From Paenibacillus lignilyticus (GTDB lineage Bacteria > Bacillota > Bacilli > Paenibacillales > Paenibacillaceae): a stretch of DNA of 64,000 nt. The notes beneath the pieces were generated by a model, which worked only from the letters and a program-made list of their open reading frames with translations, was not told where the DNA came from and did no database searches. Within the stretch, counting starts at the first letter, position 1. Each line of letters starts with the position of its first letter. Both the position numbers and the translations under genes were made by a program. Below, one piece after another: positions 1 through 9,075 of this stretch. The stretch is from assembly GCF_017942085.1 (NCBI RefSeq), contig NZ_JAGKSP010000001.1, positions 372,001 through 436,000 on the forward strand, read 5' to 3'.

Positions 1-441
1 CGCGTTCTCCGGAGTTGTCACAACGATAGCACGGTCAGCACCTGCCACTGCATTACGGAAGCCTTGCTCGATCCCCGCAGGGCAATCGATAATGACATAG
101 TCGAAGTCTTTCTTCAGCTCCAGGATCATATCCCGAACTTGTTCCGGTGTCACGTCTGATTTATCTTTCGTCTGGGCAGCCGGGAGCATATAGAGCTCCT
201 CGAACCGTTTATCTTTCACAAGCGCTTGATTCAGACGGCAGCGTCCTTCCGCTACATCGATCAAGTCATAAATAATCCGGTTCTCCAGCCCCATGACGAC
301 ATCTAAATTGCGCAGGCCGATGTCGGTGTCGACCATGCAAACTTTTTTCCCCAATAACGCAAGCGCCGTTCCAATATTCGCTGAGGTCGTCGTCTTGCCA
401 ACGCCGCCTTTACCCGATGTGATTACGATCGCTTCTCCCAT
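1..441 (-). CDS. minD: Septum site-determining protein MinD (3' end cut by window edge)
   Basis: This is the membrane-associated P-loop ATPase that recruits MinC and so keeps FtsZ rings away from the poles. Only the first 147 residues are in the window; the gene runs off the left edge. The product begins MGEAIVITSGKGGVGKTT, which is the deviant Walker A motif of the MinD/ParA class with its signature lysine. VDTDIGLRNLD and DYVIIDCPAGIEQGF further on match the switch regions of MinD rather than ParA. It lies downstream of minC, 84 bp apart, at the end of an mreBCD-minCD cluster, the order known from Bacillus. Assignment is secure; the C-terminal amphipathic helix cannot be seen. Confidence 0.96.
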   Translation of the reverse strand, partial: MGEAIVITSGKGGVGKTTTSANIGTALALLGKKVCMVDTDIGLRNLDVVMGLENRIIYDLIDVAEGRCRLNQALVKDKRFEELYMLPAAQTKDKSDVTPEQVRDMILELKKDFDYVIIDCPAGIEQGFRNAVAGADRAIVVTTPENA

Positions 442-525
442 GACTCAACTCTCCCCGCTCCAGCCATTGGTACTGCTGCTATACAGACCTGCTGCAAAAA
501 TGATTTCCCGCTATTGCTGCGCTAG

Positions 526-1185
526 CTAGGCTCGAAACACGACCGGCAGCTTTCGCAGCCGCTGCAGCTGTGTCATTTTGTCGATTTTCATGACGCCTTC
601 GCTTAAATACGCAAACTCCATCGTGGCATCACCGGTCATCCACTCATCCGGCGGTCGACTGATGACTTCGCTGATACGAAGCTGTGTCGGCCGAAGCAGC
701 GATGCCGCGATAATCGAATCTTCTTTCCCTTTGTAGCCGGCATGCGCCAAGCCCCGAAGAGCGCCGAGCACATAAATATCGCCTGTGCAAAGCAGCGAGC
801 CGCCCGGGTTCAAATCCCCCATAAGCAGCAAGTTGCCGTCATGCTCAAGTGTCTGGCCGGAACGGATAATCCCCGTCAATACCTTTAAATTGTTTCCGTC
901 TTCCACCTTCGGCTCAGGGCGGGCTTCGCTTTCAATCGACTGCACAAGCAAATTGCCCTGATTCCGAATGGCCGTTCGAATTCGTTCCCTGTCTTCCTCA
1001 TTCACTTGCCGGGTGCCGAGCTTCACTTGGACGTGAACAATGGGACCTGTCAGCAGCTGTTGGTGCGACTTTTCCAATTTGAATTGCAGCTCATCCAGCA
1101 ATGCGGAAAAATCACATGTGTCGTCAAGAAGGAATATCAAACCGTCTTTGACGCCTTTGATCGTAATATGCTGCTTCTCGGCCAC
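526..1185 (-). CDS. minC: Septum site-determining protein MinC
   Basis: This is the FtsZ assembly inhibitor that works with MinD. The product from the chosen start is 219 aa, close to the usual MinC length of about 225. The N-terminal half (ITIKGVKDGLIFLLDD) is the FtsZ-inhibiting domain. The C-terminal half (LLLMGDLNPGGSLLCTGDIYVLGALRG) is the beta-helical MinD-binding domain with its conserved G-D-x-N-P-G motif. The frame stays open 44 codons further upstream, into mreD. I chose the GTG at 1185 because an AAGGGGTGA ribosome-binding site lies 8 bp before it and the extra N-terminus has no family counterpart. It is probably cotranscribed with mreBCD. Confidence 0.93.
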   Translation of the reverse strand: MAEKQHITIKGVKDGLIFLLDDTCDFSALLDELQFKLEKSHQQLLTGPIVHVQVKLGTRQVNEEDRERIRTAIRNQGNLLVQSIESEARPEPKVEDGNNLKVLTGIIRSGQTLEHDGNLLLMGDLNPGGSLLCTGDIYVLGALRGLAHAGYKGKEDSIIAASLLRPTQLRISEVISRPPDEWMTGDATMEFAYLSEGVMKIDKMTQLQRLRKLPVVFRA

Positions 1186-1249
1186 GCTCGTCTTCACCCC
1201 TTCTCTATACGATTCTTTCACGGATGCGTATTTTCCTGCCTGGCATTCG

Positions 1250-1777
1250 CTATTCTTCTTCCTCTTCCGACTTGGCATTGCTGCCCGTTCGTTCAAACCA
1301 TCGCCTTGCTGGGACATAAATCACTAATGCAAACAGAATTTGCAGAAAAACGCTCGGAATGATGTGATGAGATACAGCCCATTCAAACGTCTGATCGGTC
1401 AACCGGAACACGCGGTAGATGAAATATACAATGGTATCGTAGGCAAGAGTGGACATGCAGATCATGAGCAGCGCCATCAGCAAGGTGCTTCTTTTGCGCT
1501 CCAGAAGAAAACCGGTCATATAACCGACCAGTCCCATAGAGAATGAGTGAACCCCGAGAATCCGGCCATAAAAGGCCAAATCCTGCAGAAGTCCAAACGC
1601 CAATCCAAGGATAAGCGCCGTATGCCTGCCACGATATAATCCGGCAAAGAGTACAAACGCTAATGTGAAATGAGGAATGATCCGTCCTACCATACTATCA
1701 GGCAGCAGCCAGTAGAACCATGTACCTTCGACAAGGAAGAACAGCAGAATGACGGCAACGATACGCTGCATGCTCAT
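1250..1777 (-). CDS. mreD: Rod shape-determining protein MreD
   Basis: This small integral membrane protein belongs to the elongasome, which guides lateral-wall peptidoglycan synthesis together with MreB and MreC. The 175-aa product is almost wholly hydrophobic, with about five or six predicted membrane helices, starting with IVAVILLFFLVEGTWFYWLL. The charged tail RTGSNAKSEEEEE is likely cytoplasmic. The sequence is weakly conserved, as usual for MreD, so the call rests on size, topology and position. The start codon overlaps the mreC stop by 4 bp, which implies translational coupling. Confidence 0.93.
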   Translation of the reverse strand: MSMQRIVAVILLFFLVEGTWFYWLLPDSMVGRIIPHFTLAFVLFAGLYRGRHTALILGLAFGLLQDLAFYGRILGVHSFSMGLVGYMTGFLLERKRSTLLMALLMICMSTLAYDTIVYFIYRVFRLTDQTFEWAVSHHIIPSVFLQILFALVIYVPARRWFERTGSNAKSEEEEE

Positions 1778-2649
1778 TCTGCGTTCTCTCCAGTCTCGGG
1801 CAATTGTACGACAAACACTTCCGTTAAATGGTCAAAATCCGCAGCCGGCGTAATCGTTGCCGTGTACGTTAAACCGAAGTCTCCGACCTGGCTGGAATCG
1901 ACCGTGCCGATAACCATCCCCCGCGGGAATACATTGCCCTGTCCCGAAGTAATGATGGTATCGCCTTTAGTGAGCGGATCATGCTCGGAAATTTTGGACA
2001 TGGACAGCTTGCCTGTATCGGAATGATAGTTATCCACGATCCCGAAGGAATCTTTCTCTTTGCCAAGCACGGTTGCGGCGATCGCCTTCGTATCCGGTGA
2101 AGTTTCACTTAGCTTCGTAATCGGCATCACCGATGAGAAGAAAGGATCTACACGATTGACAAGGCCGACAAGGCCTTTGTCTGTAACAACAACCATGTTT
2201 ATCTTGATGCCGTCCTTGGAGCCCAAATTAATGCGGATCGTTTCCGAGTAGGGATCGTTGCCAACGGCAACAACCTGCGCGATCAAATACTTATAGTTAT
2301 ACAGCTGCTTCTGGCGTTCCGTAAAGTTCAGCATTTCCTGCAGCTCTTTGTTCTTGGCTTCGACAAAATTATACTTAATGCTGTCTCTTGCATAAGCAGC
2401 GGCCGCAATGCGCAGCTCCTCGTTCTCCTTGTAGATGGCGTGCAGGTTGGATAAATCCTTGAACAGTTCGGCCACATAGCCGGCTGGACGATACATCCAC
2501 TCCTGCAAGAATGCCGTGGAATCGAGCGAGAAGTTTTCCGGCCATGTCAGCTTCTTCCGGTCACCGATGGAGAAGCCCATGACAGCCACGAATAGGATAA
2601 ACACGATCATCAATACAAACATCCGCTTATTACGCATCCAATTAAACAA
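1774..2649 (-). CDS. mreC: Rod shape-determining protein MreC
   Basis: This is a bitopic elongasome protein linking MreB to the extracytoplasmic penicillin-binding proteins. An N-terminal membrane helix (MFVLMIVFILFVAVMGFSI) follows a short basic cytoplasmic stretch. Next come a coiled-coil segment (ENEELRIAAAAYARD, KNKELQEMLNFTERQ) and the two-lobed beta-barrel domain, with the typical VAVGNDPYSETIRINLG and DKGLVGLV elements. I chose the TTG at 2649 (291 aa) because a GGGTGA box lies 7 bp upstream. An upstream ATG at 2679 would add ten residues and has no better ribosome-binding site. It sits between mreB and mreD. Confidence 0.95.
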   Translation of the reverse strand: MFNWMRNKRMFVLMIVFILFVAVMGFSIGDRKKLTWPENFSLDSTAFLQEWMYRPAGYVAELFKDLSNLHAIYKENEELRIAAAAYARDSIKYNFVEAKNKELQEMLNFTERQKQLYNYKYLIAQVVAVGNDPYSETIRINLGSKDGIKINMVVVTDKGLVGLVNRVDPFFSSVMPITKLSETSPDTKAIAATVLGKEKDSFGIVDNYHSDTGKLSMSKISEHDPLTKGDTIITSGQGNVFPRGMVIGTVDSSQVGDFGLTYTATITPAADFDHLTEVFVVQLPETGENAE

Positions 2650-2754
2650 CTTCTCTTCACCCGCCCATTCCACGCTCAATGCTCAACGACCCTGCGGTTC
2701 CTACAAACCAAACAGCGTCGCTCATCCGTTTCCCCTTGGAAAGCTATCCGGATA

Positions 2755-3789
2755 TTATCGCTTCGAACGAGAAACCGGGCCTCCACGTGTCTTGAACAGT
2801 TCAATATTGTCCAGTGCGCGGCCGGTACCGATCGCAACACAGTCCAGCGGATTCTCAGCCACAATAACAGGCATGCCCGTTTCGCGGGAAAGCAGCTTGT
2901 CCAAGTTCTTCAGCAGCGCGCCGCCGCCTGTTAGGACAATACCGCGGTCCATAATATCCGCGGACAATTCCGGCGGACATTTCTCAAGCGTAATCTTAAC
3001 TGCATCTACGATTGCATTAACCGTATCGGACAGCGCTTCGCAAATTTCCTCCGAAGAGATTGGCAATGTTTTCGGTAGTCCGGACACGAGGTCACGGCCG
3101 CGAATTTCGATCGTTTCCTGGCGGTCCAGGGACAGTGCGGAGCCGATCTCCATCTTCAGCTGCTCAGCTGTACGCTCACCGATCATAAGGTTGTACATCC
3201 GTTTGATGTACTGCATAATCGCCTCGTCCATCTCGTCACCTGCGATACGGATCGAACGGCTCGTTACGATACCGCCAAGCGAAATAACGGCTACTTCCGT
3301 CGTACCGCCGCCGATATCGACAACCATGCTGCCGGTCGGCTCCCATACCGGAAGATCAGCGCCGATCGCTGCCGCAAACGGCTCTTCAATGGTGAACGCT
3401 TCCCGCGCACCTGCTTGGACAGTCGCATCTTTAACCGCGCGCTGTTCTACCGCTGTAATACCGGACGGCACGCATACCATTACGTTCGGATGGCGAGGAA
3501 ACAGAGAACGCTGCTTCTGTGCTTGACGGATAAAATATTTAATCATCGTTGACGTTGTTTCGAAGTCTGCAATAACGCCGTCCTTCATCGGACGAATCGC
3601 GCGAATGTTGCCGGGTGTACGGCCAATCATCTTCTTGGCATGCTCACCTACAGCCTCAATTGTTTTCGAATCTGTACGTATCGCGACTACGGAAGGCTCT
3701 CTTACCACAATGCCTTTGCCTTTCACATATACCAGCGTATTCGCTGTACCAAGGTCAATACCTAAATCTTTTGTGAATCCACCAAACAT
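2755..3789 (-). CDS. mreB: Rod shape-determining protein MreB (bacterial actin)
   Basis: This is an actin-fold ATPase that forms membrane-bound filaments and orients cell-wall synthesis. The 344-aa length is normal. The N-terminus [19 protein letters not shown] is the phosphate-1 loop. [19 protein letters not shown] is phosphate-2 and [15 protein letters not shown] is the adenosine motif. It is the first gene of the mreB-mreC-mreD-minC-minD cluster, with radC immediately upstream in the same orientation. The short basic C-terminus ([10 protein letters not shown]) is unremarkable. Mbl or MreBH paralogues are possible in this group, but the context fixes it as MreB. Confidence 0.97.
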   Translation of the reverse strand: MFGGFTKDLGIDLGTANTLVYVKGKGIVVREPSVVAIRTDSKTIEAVGEHAKKMIGRTPGNIRAIRPMKDGVIADFETTSTMIKYFIRQAQKQRSLFPRHPNVMVCVPSGITAVEQRAVKDATVQAGAREAFTIEEPFAAAIGADLPVWEPTGSMVVDIGGGTTEVAVISLGGIVTSRSIRIAGDEMDEAIMQYIKRMYNLMIGERTAEQLKMEIGSALSLDRQETIEIRGRDLVSGLPKTLPISSEEICEALSDTVNAIVDAVKITLEKCPPELSADIMDRGIVLTGGGALLKNLDKLLSRETGMPVIVAENPLDCVAIGTGRALDNIELFKTRGGPVSRSKR

Positions 3790-3832
3790 GTTTAATCTTC
3801 CTTTCTTCCTTAAGACAATACTTCTTATTATA

Positions 3833-4528
3833 TTACATATGGCCTTGCTCCTTCAAACTTATAAAGCGATTGTCACCTATTACCAAATGATCGAGTACAT
3901 CAATTCCGACAAGCTCTCCGGCTTCTATGAGACGCTGTGTCAGCGCTATGTCTTCCGAGCTCGGCGTGGGATCGCCGCTTGGATGGTTATGTACGCAAAT
4001 GAGAGAGGCACTGCTGCATTTAATCGCGGCCCGAAATACTTCCCGCGGATGCACCAGTGTCGCATTCAGTGTTCCGATCGACAACGTTTCTTTTAAAATA
4101 ACCTGATTCTTCGTATTTAAAAACAAACAGATGAAATGTTCCTGTTTCAAATAGCGAAGCTCCTCCATTAGGAGGTTCGCCGCATCTGCGGGCTTTCGAA
4201 TTGTCGGCAGCTCTCCCTGCTGGCTTCTGGCAATGCGGCGGCCAAGCTCGATGCCGGCTCGCAGCTGAACGGCTTTCGCCGGACCGATGCCGCGAATCTT
4301 GGTCATCTCGGCCACGCTCATATCGACAAGTCCGTGCAGGCTGCCGCATTGACCGAGTATACGGGATGCGAGCAGCAGTGCGGATTCCCGCTTGGTGCCG
4401 GTACGAATTAAGATCGCGAGCAGCTCGGCATGGCTTAATGCTTCCGCCCCAACGGCCATCATCCGCTCTCTTGGCCTCTCGGTGCTCGGAATATCCTTCA
4501 GTACGTAGGGTTCTCGTTGCGATTCCAT
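3833..4528 (-). CDS. radC: RadC family protein (JAMM/MPN domain)
   Basis: RadC proteins were named as DNA-repair factors, but their biochemical role is unsettled. An N-terminal helix-hairpin-helix-like region (residues ~60-95, [20 protein letters not shown]) suggests DNA contact. The C-terminal JAMM-type metal site is complete: [14 protein letters not shown] supplies the H-x-H-x7-D ligands. The ATG at 4528 has an AGGGGA box 5 bp upstream and gives 231 aa, the usual length. A TTG at 4564, overlapping the maf stop, is an alternative start. It lies between maf and mreB, as in Bacillus. Confidence 0.94.
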   Translation of the reverse strand: MESQREPYVLKDIPSTERPRERMMAVGAEALSHAELLAILIRTGTKRESALLLASRILGQCGSLHGLVDMSVAEMTKIRGIGPAKAVQLRAGIELGRRIARSQQGELPTIRKPADAANLLMEELRYLKQEHFICLFLNTKNQVILKETLSIGTLNATLVHPREVFRAAIKCSSASLICVHNHPSGDPTPSSEDIALTQRLIEAGELVGIDVLDHLVIGDNRFISLKEQGHM

Positions 4529-4560
4529 CTCTGTCCCCTGCCTTCCCGCGAACTGATCGG

Positions 4561-5187
4561 TCAAATAACCTCGATATGAAATTCAGCCAGCATGTCCGAC
4601 AGCAAAGATAGAGAAAGTCCTACCACGTTAAAATAGCAGCCATCGATGCGGTCAACAAGTGTTGCGCCCAGTCCCTGTATGCCATAACTGCCGGCCTTGT
4701 CCATTGGCTCGCCGGAAGCGACATAACGTTTGATTTGATCATTATGCATAGATTTCATCATTACCCGCGTCATGCGATGATGAACCAGCTCTCTTCCTGA
4801 AGACGTATCAACCAGAGCAATTCCTGTATATACTTCATGCTCCCGGCCCTGCAGCTCGGTCAGCATACGGATCGCATCCTGCTCGTCCGCCGGTTTGCCC
4901 AGCACTTGTCCATCGAGAACGACGATTGTATCCGCACCGATTACAAGCGAATGGGAAGCATCGTCATCTTGCAGCATCTCCGCAGATGCTCGTGCTTTAC
5001 GCAGGCCAAGCTGCTCGACGATTTGAGCCGGCAGCCAATCTGTTGGGGTACTTTCATCGGTATCGCTTGACAAAATGAGAACCGGCAAGGAAAGGTCAAG
5101 AGCTGCGACCAATTCCCGCCGGCGAGGAGATGATGAAGCCAGCACAAGCCGGCGAACGTTCGATGAACTTGTAGGGGGTACAATCAT
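4561..5187 (-). CDS. maf: Maf family nucleoside triphosphate pyrophosphatase
   Basis: Maf proteins hydrolyse dTTP, UTP or modified nucleotides to monophosphates and are linked to septation control in Bacillus. The 208-aa product has the hallmark LVLASSSPRRRELVAAL near the N-terminus. LVIGADTIVVLDGQVLGKP carries the conserved Asp, and DKAGSYGIQG supplies the downstream catalytic elements; this set matches the dTTP/UTP-type Maf. The start at 5187 is preceded by AAGGAG at 10 bp. The frame stays open upstream but runs into the DUF4321 gene. The stop abuts radC. Confidence 0.94.
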   Translation of the reverse strand: MIVPPTSSSNVRRLVLASSSPRRRELVAALDLSLPVLILSSDTDESTPTDWLPAQIVEQLGLRKARASAEMLQDDDASHSLVIGADTIVVLDGQVLGKPADEQDAIRMLTELQGREHEVYTGIALVDTSSGRELVHHRMTRVMMKSMHNDQIKRYVASGEPMDKAGSYGIQGLGATLVDRIDGCYFNVVGLSLSLLSDMLAEFHIEVI

Positions 5188-5222
5188 GGATGCAGCGCTC
5201 CTTAACGCGTTGTGTCGGTTCC

Positions 5223-5465
5223 CTATAGCTTGCGGTAGATCCATATTGCTGCGATCAGTCCGATAATGCTTAAGAGACTAATCTCAATCCGCAGCGTAAA
5301 CGAGTAGCTCAGAACGAGTAAATCCGCGGCCGGTGACCATACGACAGGTGACGTTTTGGTTAGGAAAGCCAGTCCCGGCACCTGAGACAACCAGCGGGAT
5401 ACAAGTGCGCCCGTGAGCAGCCCGATCAGTATGAAAAGCAGCAAAACCCAGAAGTTTTTCTTCAT
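5223..5465 (-). CDS. DUF4321 domain-containing small membrane protein
   Basis: This is an 80-aa protein of unknown function. It has two hydrophobic segments, FWVLLLFILIGLLTGALVS near the N-terminus and ISLLSIIGLIAAIWIY at the C-terminus, so it is predicted to span the membrane twice with a short external loop. It resembles the DUF4321 family, small proteins found upstream of maf in many Bacillota. The ATG at 5465 follows GAGGGA at 9 bp. An upstream in-frame ATG at 5495 would add ten polar residues. Its place between a SPOR-domain protein and maf hints at envelope or division work, but that is only inferred. Confidence 0.8.
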   Translation of the reverse strand: MKKNFWVLLLFILIGLLTGALVSRWLSQVPGLAFLTKTSPVVWSPAADLLVLSYSFTLRIEISLLSIIGLIAAIWIYRKL

Positions 5466-5527
5466 CTTCCAACGTCCCTCGCCATATTTTGACACGTATA
5501 CTTTATTATACGCGCCACGGGAACGCT

Positions 5528-6973
5528 TTACAATGCATCCATCGATTCAAACCAGGCTTTCTCCGCGAATACGGCTTTCATCAGAGAAGCCTGCATCGAC
5601 CATAGGTAAGCGTCGGATGGTTTCTTCGTATATTCCTCAGCAGCCACAGCCGCCGTGTTAATCAATTGGGTTAATTTCTGCAGCGACGACTTGTTCACTT
5701 TATCGGTTAAACCCGCTGCAAGCGCATTAGCCGAAGTAATCCACTGCCGGTGCAGCTCTTTCCAGTCTCCCGCATCGTTCGTCGTGCCGCTCAGCCGCTC
5801 TACCGTGAGGCGATCCAAACTTGCGATCAGTCCGTTCGTTTGCTCGAAGAAATCCTCCACCGCAGCAGCGTCACCCTTGAAAGCGATGCTGGTCACCGCG
5901 GGAAGATCGATTTGCTTGACATATACCTCCATGTTCGTCAGCAAATGTCCAAGCATCTGCGCTTCATCACGATCCGACGACATTCCTACATAGACCCGAT
6001 AATCCTCTTGTGTTGTAAGCGGCGCAGCTGCCAGCCCTTTGGCGGCAAGCTCGTCGACCGCGGCATTCAAACCTTCTTGATTGCTGAATACGCCGTACTG
6101 AAGCATATAGTAGGAGCTCTCCGGAATGTTTACTTTAATCATCGATTGAGCTGCCGAAGAACCGCTTCCGCTTCCGTTATCGACCGCACCGTTGCTGTTA
6201 GTTGCTCCTGCAGACGATGGTTCGTTGACCTTATCGTTAGCAGCGGCGCTTCCGCTTGGACCGCCAGTTGATTCTGCCCCGTCTGTAATCGACCCGCTAA
6301 CGGAAGCCCCCGGCTGATTCACGGAGCTATCCGATCCAAACGAGCCGTTCCCCGTGAACAACGCCAGCACAAAATATCCGAATAACGCACCCGTCGCAAT
6401 CGCTCCGGTTACCGAAGCAAACACCTTAAACCATGAAGGGCCCTTGGATGGCCGTTGATTCGATCCGCCCATATAGGAGCCGAACGAGGTGCGGGCTTGC
6501 ATTTGCAGCTCACTCCGTCTTCGTTCGCGCTCTTCCATTTCCTCATCGAGAATCGGATACATATCAATCACATTGGGATTCGCTTGGATCCGTTTGCGCG
6601 GCTCCTCATATTCATCGCCCAGCAGAATCGTTTCCGCCTGTTCCATATGCGGTGGCAGCTGCTCTTGCACTGCATCGTATAATGGATTGTCATGCTTCAT
6701 CGTCCGTGCCGACTCGTTCGAGCTCGGTTTGCGCGTTTTCGGAACGTCTGCTTTCTGTCCGTCTGCTTCACGGATGAGCTGCTCCAAGGCATGGGCATCA
6801 TTTTGAAATGGGCTGTTCCATGATCCTATTTCGGACGTGAATTTCATTTCCTCTTGAAAGAAAGGGATGACATTCGCGGAATTCCTCTGTTCTTGCTTCT
6901 GTTCCGGTTTCTGCTCTACCCGGGCACCGCTCTGCCGATCGAAACGGTACGTAATGCGTCCTTTAGCACTCAT
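5528..6973 (-). CDS. SPOR domain-containing membrane protein
   Basis: This 481-aa protein has a long polar cytoplasmic N-terminus (1-185), one membrane helix (about 190-210, VFASVTGAIATGALFGYFVLALF) and a Ser/Gly/Asn-rich extracellular linker. A SPOR-like domain follows around 280-350 (YYMLQYGVFSNQEGLNAAVDE ... YRVYVGMSSDRDEAQ). SPOR domains bind denuded glycan strands at division sites. The C-terminal ~120 residues are helical and unassigned. Its position upstream of maf matches that of the SPOR-containing SpoIIB in Bacillus, so a role in septal or engulfment peptidoglycan turnover is plausible. The functional equivalence is inferred. Confidence 0.82.
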   Translation of the reverse strand: MSAKGRITYRFDRQSGARVEQKPEQKQEQRNSANVIPFFQEEMKFTSEIGSWNSPFQNDAHALEQLIREADGQKADVPKTRKPSSNESARTMKHDNPLYDAVQEQLPPHMEQAETILLGDEYEEPRKRIQANPNVIDMYPILDEEMEERERRRSELQMQARTSFGSYMGGSNQRPSKGPSWFKVFASVTGAIATGALFGYFVLALFTGNGSFGSDSSVNQPGASVSGSITDGAESTGGPSGSAAANDKVNEPSSAGATNSNGAVDNGSGSGSSAAQSMIKVNIPESSYYMLQYGVFSNQEGLNAAVDELAAKGLAAAPLTTQEDYRVYVGMSSDRDEAQMLGHLLTNMEVYVKQIDLPAVTSIAFKGDAAAVEDFFEQTNGLIASLDRLTVERLSGTTNDAGDWKELHRQWITSANALAAGLTDKVNKSSLQKLTQLINTAAVAAEEYTKKPSDAYLWSMQASLMKAVFAEKAWFESMDAL

Positions 6974-7112
6974 CGCATTCTCTCCTTGTCCACATACTCT
7001 AGTAACAGTCTATGAAAAAGTTAAGAGGAATATGACCCCCTCTCTCCGCGCTGCGATGTCGGACCGTCTGCATTCCTTGACCGGTATATTCCTTCTAAGG
7101 TATATTCAGTTT

Positions 7113-7442
7113 ATGAATGCCACAATGAGCGCTCTTGCCGAGCCTAATCGGTTACGTATCGTCGAGCTCTTGCGGGACGGCCCGCTTACGGTTGGTGAAA
7201 TCGCCGAACGGCTTAGCCTTCATCAGCCGCAAGTGTCTAAACATTTGCGCGTCCTTCTGGATGCCGGTCTCGTCGAGGTTCACCCCGTCGCCAACAAGCG
7301 TATCTATAAGCTCGGGACGCAACCTCTCCGGGAGCTCGACGATTGGTTAAGCTCCTTCCGCCGGACATGGGAAGAGAGATTCGATCAATTAGACGATTAT
7401 TTAAAGAAACTGCAAGCGAAAGATGAGAATGCTGAAGAGTAG
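7113..7442 (+). CDS. ArsR-family winged-helix transcriptional regulator
   Basis: This is a 109-aa DNA-binding protein. Residues ~5-75 form an ArsR-type winged helix: MSALAEPNRLRIVELLRDG, then the recognition segment SLHQPQVSKHLRVLLDAGLV and the wing VANKRIYKLG. No cysteine is present, so classic thiol metal sensing is unlikely; the ligand is unknown. The C-terminal helix is rich in charged residues (RTWEERFDQLDDYLKKLQ). The frame stays open far upstream opposite the SPOR gene. I chose the ATG at 7113 because the family begins at this point. It is divergent from the SPOR gene and stands alone. The sequence just before the start (tatattccttctaaggtata) could hold an operator, but this is not established. 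Confidence 0.88.
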   Translation: MNATMSALAEPNRLRIVELLRDGPLTVGEIAERLSLHQPQVSKHLRVLLDAGLVEVHPVANKRIYKLGTQPLRELDDWLSSFRRTWEERFDQLDDYLKKLQAKDENAEE

Positions 7443-7485
7443 GAGGGGCGGGTCGTCGATTAACCATAGATAGGATATCTGCAGA

Positions 7486-7530
7486 GGCTGTCTCTAAAGT
7501 GCACTTATGGCTTTTGGGGCGGCTTTATTT
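7486..7530 (+). terminator. Probable terminator of the ArsR gene
   Basis: GGCTGTCTC (7486-7494) can pair, with several G-U pairs, with GGGGCGGCT (7516-7524), followed by TTTATTTTG. The element resembles the hairpin at 45133-45180 in sequence. Confidence 0.55.
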
Positions 7531-7588
7531 TGTTCCTTACGAATCATCTCACGGCAGTAACCCTCTTTCACTTGTATTATTTTCTCTC

Positions 7589-7635
7589 TAAAAACCAAAG
7601 AGAACCCCCGCTCTCAAATAGGGAGTGGGGGTTCT
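7589..7635 (-). terminator. Rho-independent terminator of murC
   Basis: AGAACCCCCGCTC (7601-7613) pairs with GAGTGGGGGTTCT (7623-7635) with one wobble. On the minus strand the hairpin is followed by CTTTGGTTTTTAG, and it lies 38 bp past the murC stop. Confidence 0.8.
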
Positions 7636-7673
7636 ACAATACTGGCATTCACGCCGATACTTACATCATGCTA

Positions 7674-9068
7674 CTACGCTCTTGCCCGCAGCGTCTTCGC
7701 AAGCGAATCCGCTACCTTCCAAATATCGCCCGCCCCCATCGTAATTACGAGATCGCCCGGCTGCACTTGATCGGTCAGAACGGCTAGCACCTCATCCTTC
7801 GTAGGATAGTAGGTTGTGTTGGCATTACTGTTCTTAATGATAAGCTCTACGAGTTTCTTCGAGTTTACCCCTTCAATCTGCTGCTCGCCTGCCGGAGAAT
7901 AAATATCCGTGATGAGCACTTCATCCGCTTCCGTGAAAGCGCGGCTGAACTGATCAAGCAGGAAGAAGGTTCTGGTGTAACGCTGCGGTTGAAAAACCGC
8001 GATAATCCGTTTGCCCGTTGACTTGGCTGCACTGATGGTAGCCTCGATCTCCGTCGGATGATGCGCGTAGTCGTCAATGACCAGAATATCATTAACTTCT
8101 CCGAGCACCTGGAATCTGCGTTTGGCACCGCGGAAATCAACGATCGCTGCCGCGATTGCCTCGAACGAAACGCCCGCTTCCAGACATGTAATAACGGTGG
8201 CCATCGCATTGTACACGTTATGACGCCCCGGAACAGACAGCTCGATTCGACCGAGCAGCTGCCCATGGCGCGTCATATCGAAGGAGGCCTTGCGATCACC
8301 GAGCGAGATGTTCTGGGCACGGTAGATGGCCTCTTGGTCGATACCGTACGTCAGTACGCCTTCAGTCCCGAGCGGGCCTGCAATCAGCTCAGGGAGCATC
8401 GCCTGCATGTTCGTGTCGTCCGAGCACACAATCGCGCTGCCGCCATCCTTCACCTGGCTTAGAAACTGCACGTAAGCCGCTTTCAATTTATTGAAATCAC
8501 CGTCATAGTTTTCGAGATGATCCGGTTCAATGTTCGTTACGATTGCGATTGTGGGATGGTACTGCAAGAATGACCCGTCGCTCTCATCTGCTTCCGCCAC
8601 GACATATTCGCCTTTGCCTGCCTTTGCATTCGTGCCGACATTGACGATTTCGCCGCCGATGATATACGTGGGGTCGAGTTTGCAGTTTTCCATGACCAGC
8701 GCGATCATAGAGGAAGTCGTCGTTTTACCGTGTGCTCCCGCAACTGCGACGCCTTTGCCGTTATTCATCAATCTTGCAAGCATTTGAGCGCGGTGCAAAA
8801 TAGGAATATTCAGCTCTTCTGCCGCTCTTCGTTCTACATTGTCCCGAGACAGCGCCGTCGAATAAACGACCAGATCCGCTCCTTTGACATGCTCCGGCTC
8901 ATGACCGATGTAAATGCGGGCGCCTTTAGCCGCAAGCTTCTCCGTAAGTTCTTGCCGAGCAACATCAGAGCCGGTCACTTTATAGCCCATCTCCAGCATA
9001 ACGCGCGCGATTGCGCTCATGCCGTAACCGCCAATTCCGATGAAATGTACGTGTTCTGCCGTATTCAA
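7674..9068 (-). CDS. murC: UDP-N-acetylmuramate--L-alanine ligase MurC
   Basis: This cytoplasmic ATP-dependent ligase adds the first amino acid of the peptidoglycan stem peptide. The Rossmann-like N-terminal domain opens with VHFIGIGGYGMSAIARVML. The ATP-binding loop is AGAHGKTTTSSM, and the central and C-terminal Mur ligase domains follow (EPDHLENYDGD, DDYAHHPTEI). The TTG at 9068 with GGTGA 6 bp upstream gives 464 aa, the normal length. An earlier in-frame ATG would overlap folC by 56 bp and add residues foreign to the family. It lies 7 bp after folC, so the two are probably cotranscribed. Confidence 0.95.
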   Translation of the reverse strand: MNTAEHVHFIGIGGYGMSAIARVMLEMGYKVTGSDVARQELTEKLAAKGARIYIGHEPEHVKGADLVVYSTALSRDNVERRAAEELNIPILHRAQMLARLMNNGKGVAVAGAHGKTTTSSMIALVMENCKLDPTYIIGGEIVNVGTNAKAGKGEYVVAEADESDGSFLQYHPTIAIVTNIEPDHLENYDGDFNKLKAAYVQFLSQVKDGGSAIVCSDDTNMQAMLPELIAGPLGTEGVLTYGIDQEAIYRAQNISLGDRKASFDMTRHGQLLGRIELSVPGRHNVYNAMATVITCLEAGVSFEAIAAAIVDFRGAKRRFQVLGEVNDILVIDDYAHHPTEIEATISAAKSTGKRIIAVFQPQRYTRTFFLLDQFSRAFTEADEVLITDIYSPAGEQQIEGVNSKKLVELIIKNSNANTTYYPTKDEVLAVLTDQVQPGDLVITMGAGDIWKVADSLAKTLRARA

Positions 9069-9075
9069 AGACGGT

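Noticed and set aside
2516-3526. 336-codon open frame on the plus strand opposite mreB and mreC
   Set aside because: It is antisense to strongly conserved mreB codons, is Ser/Thr/Arg-rich low complexity, and has no ribosome-binding site or family resemblance.
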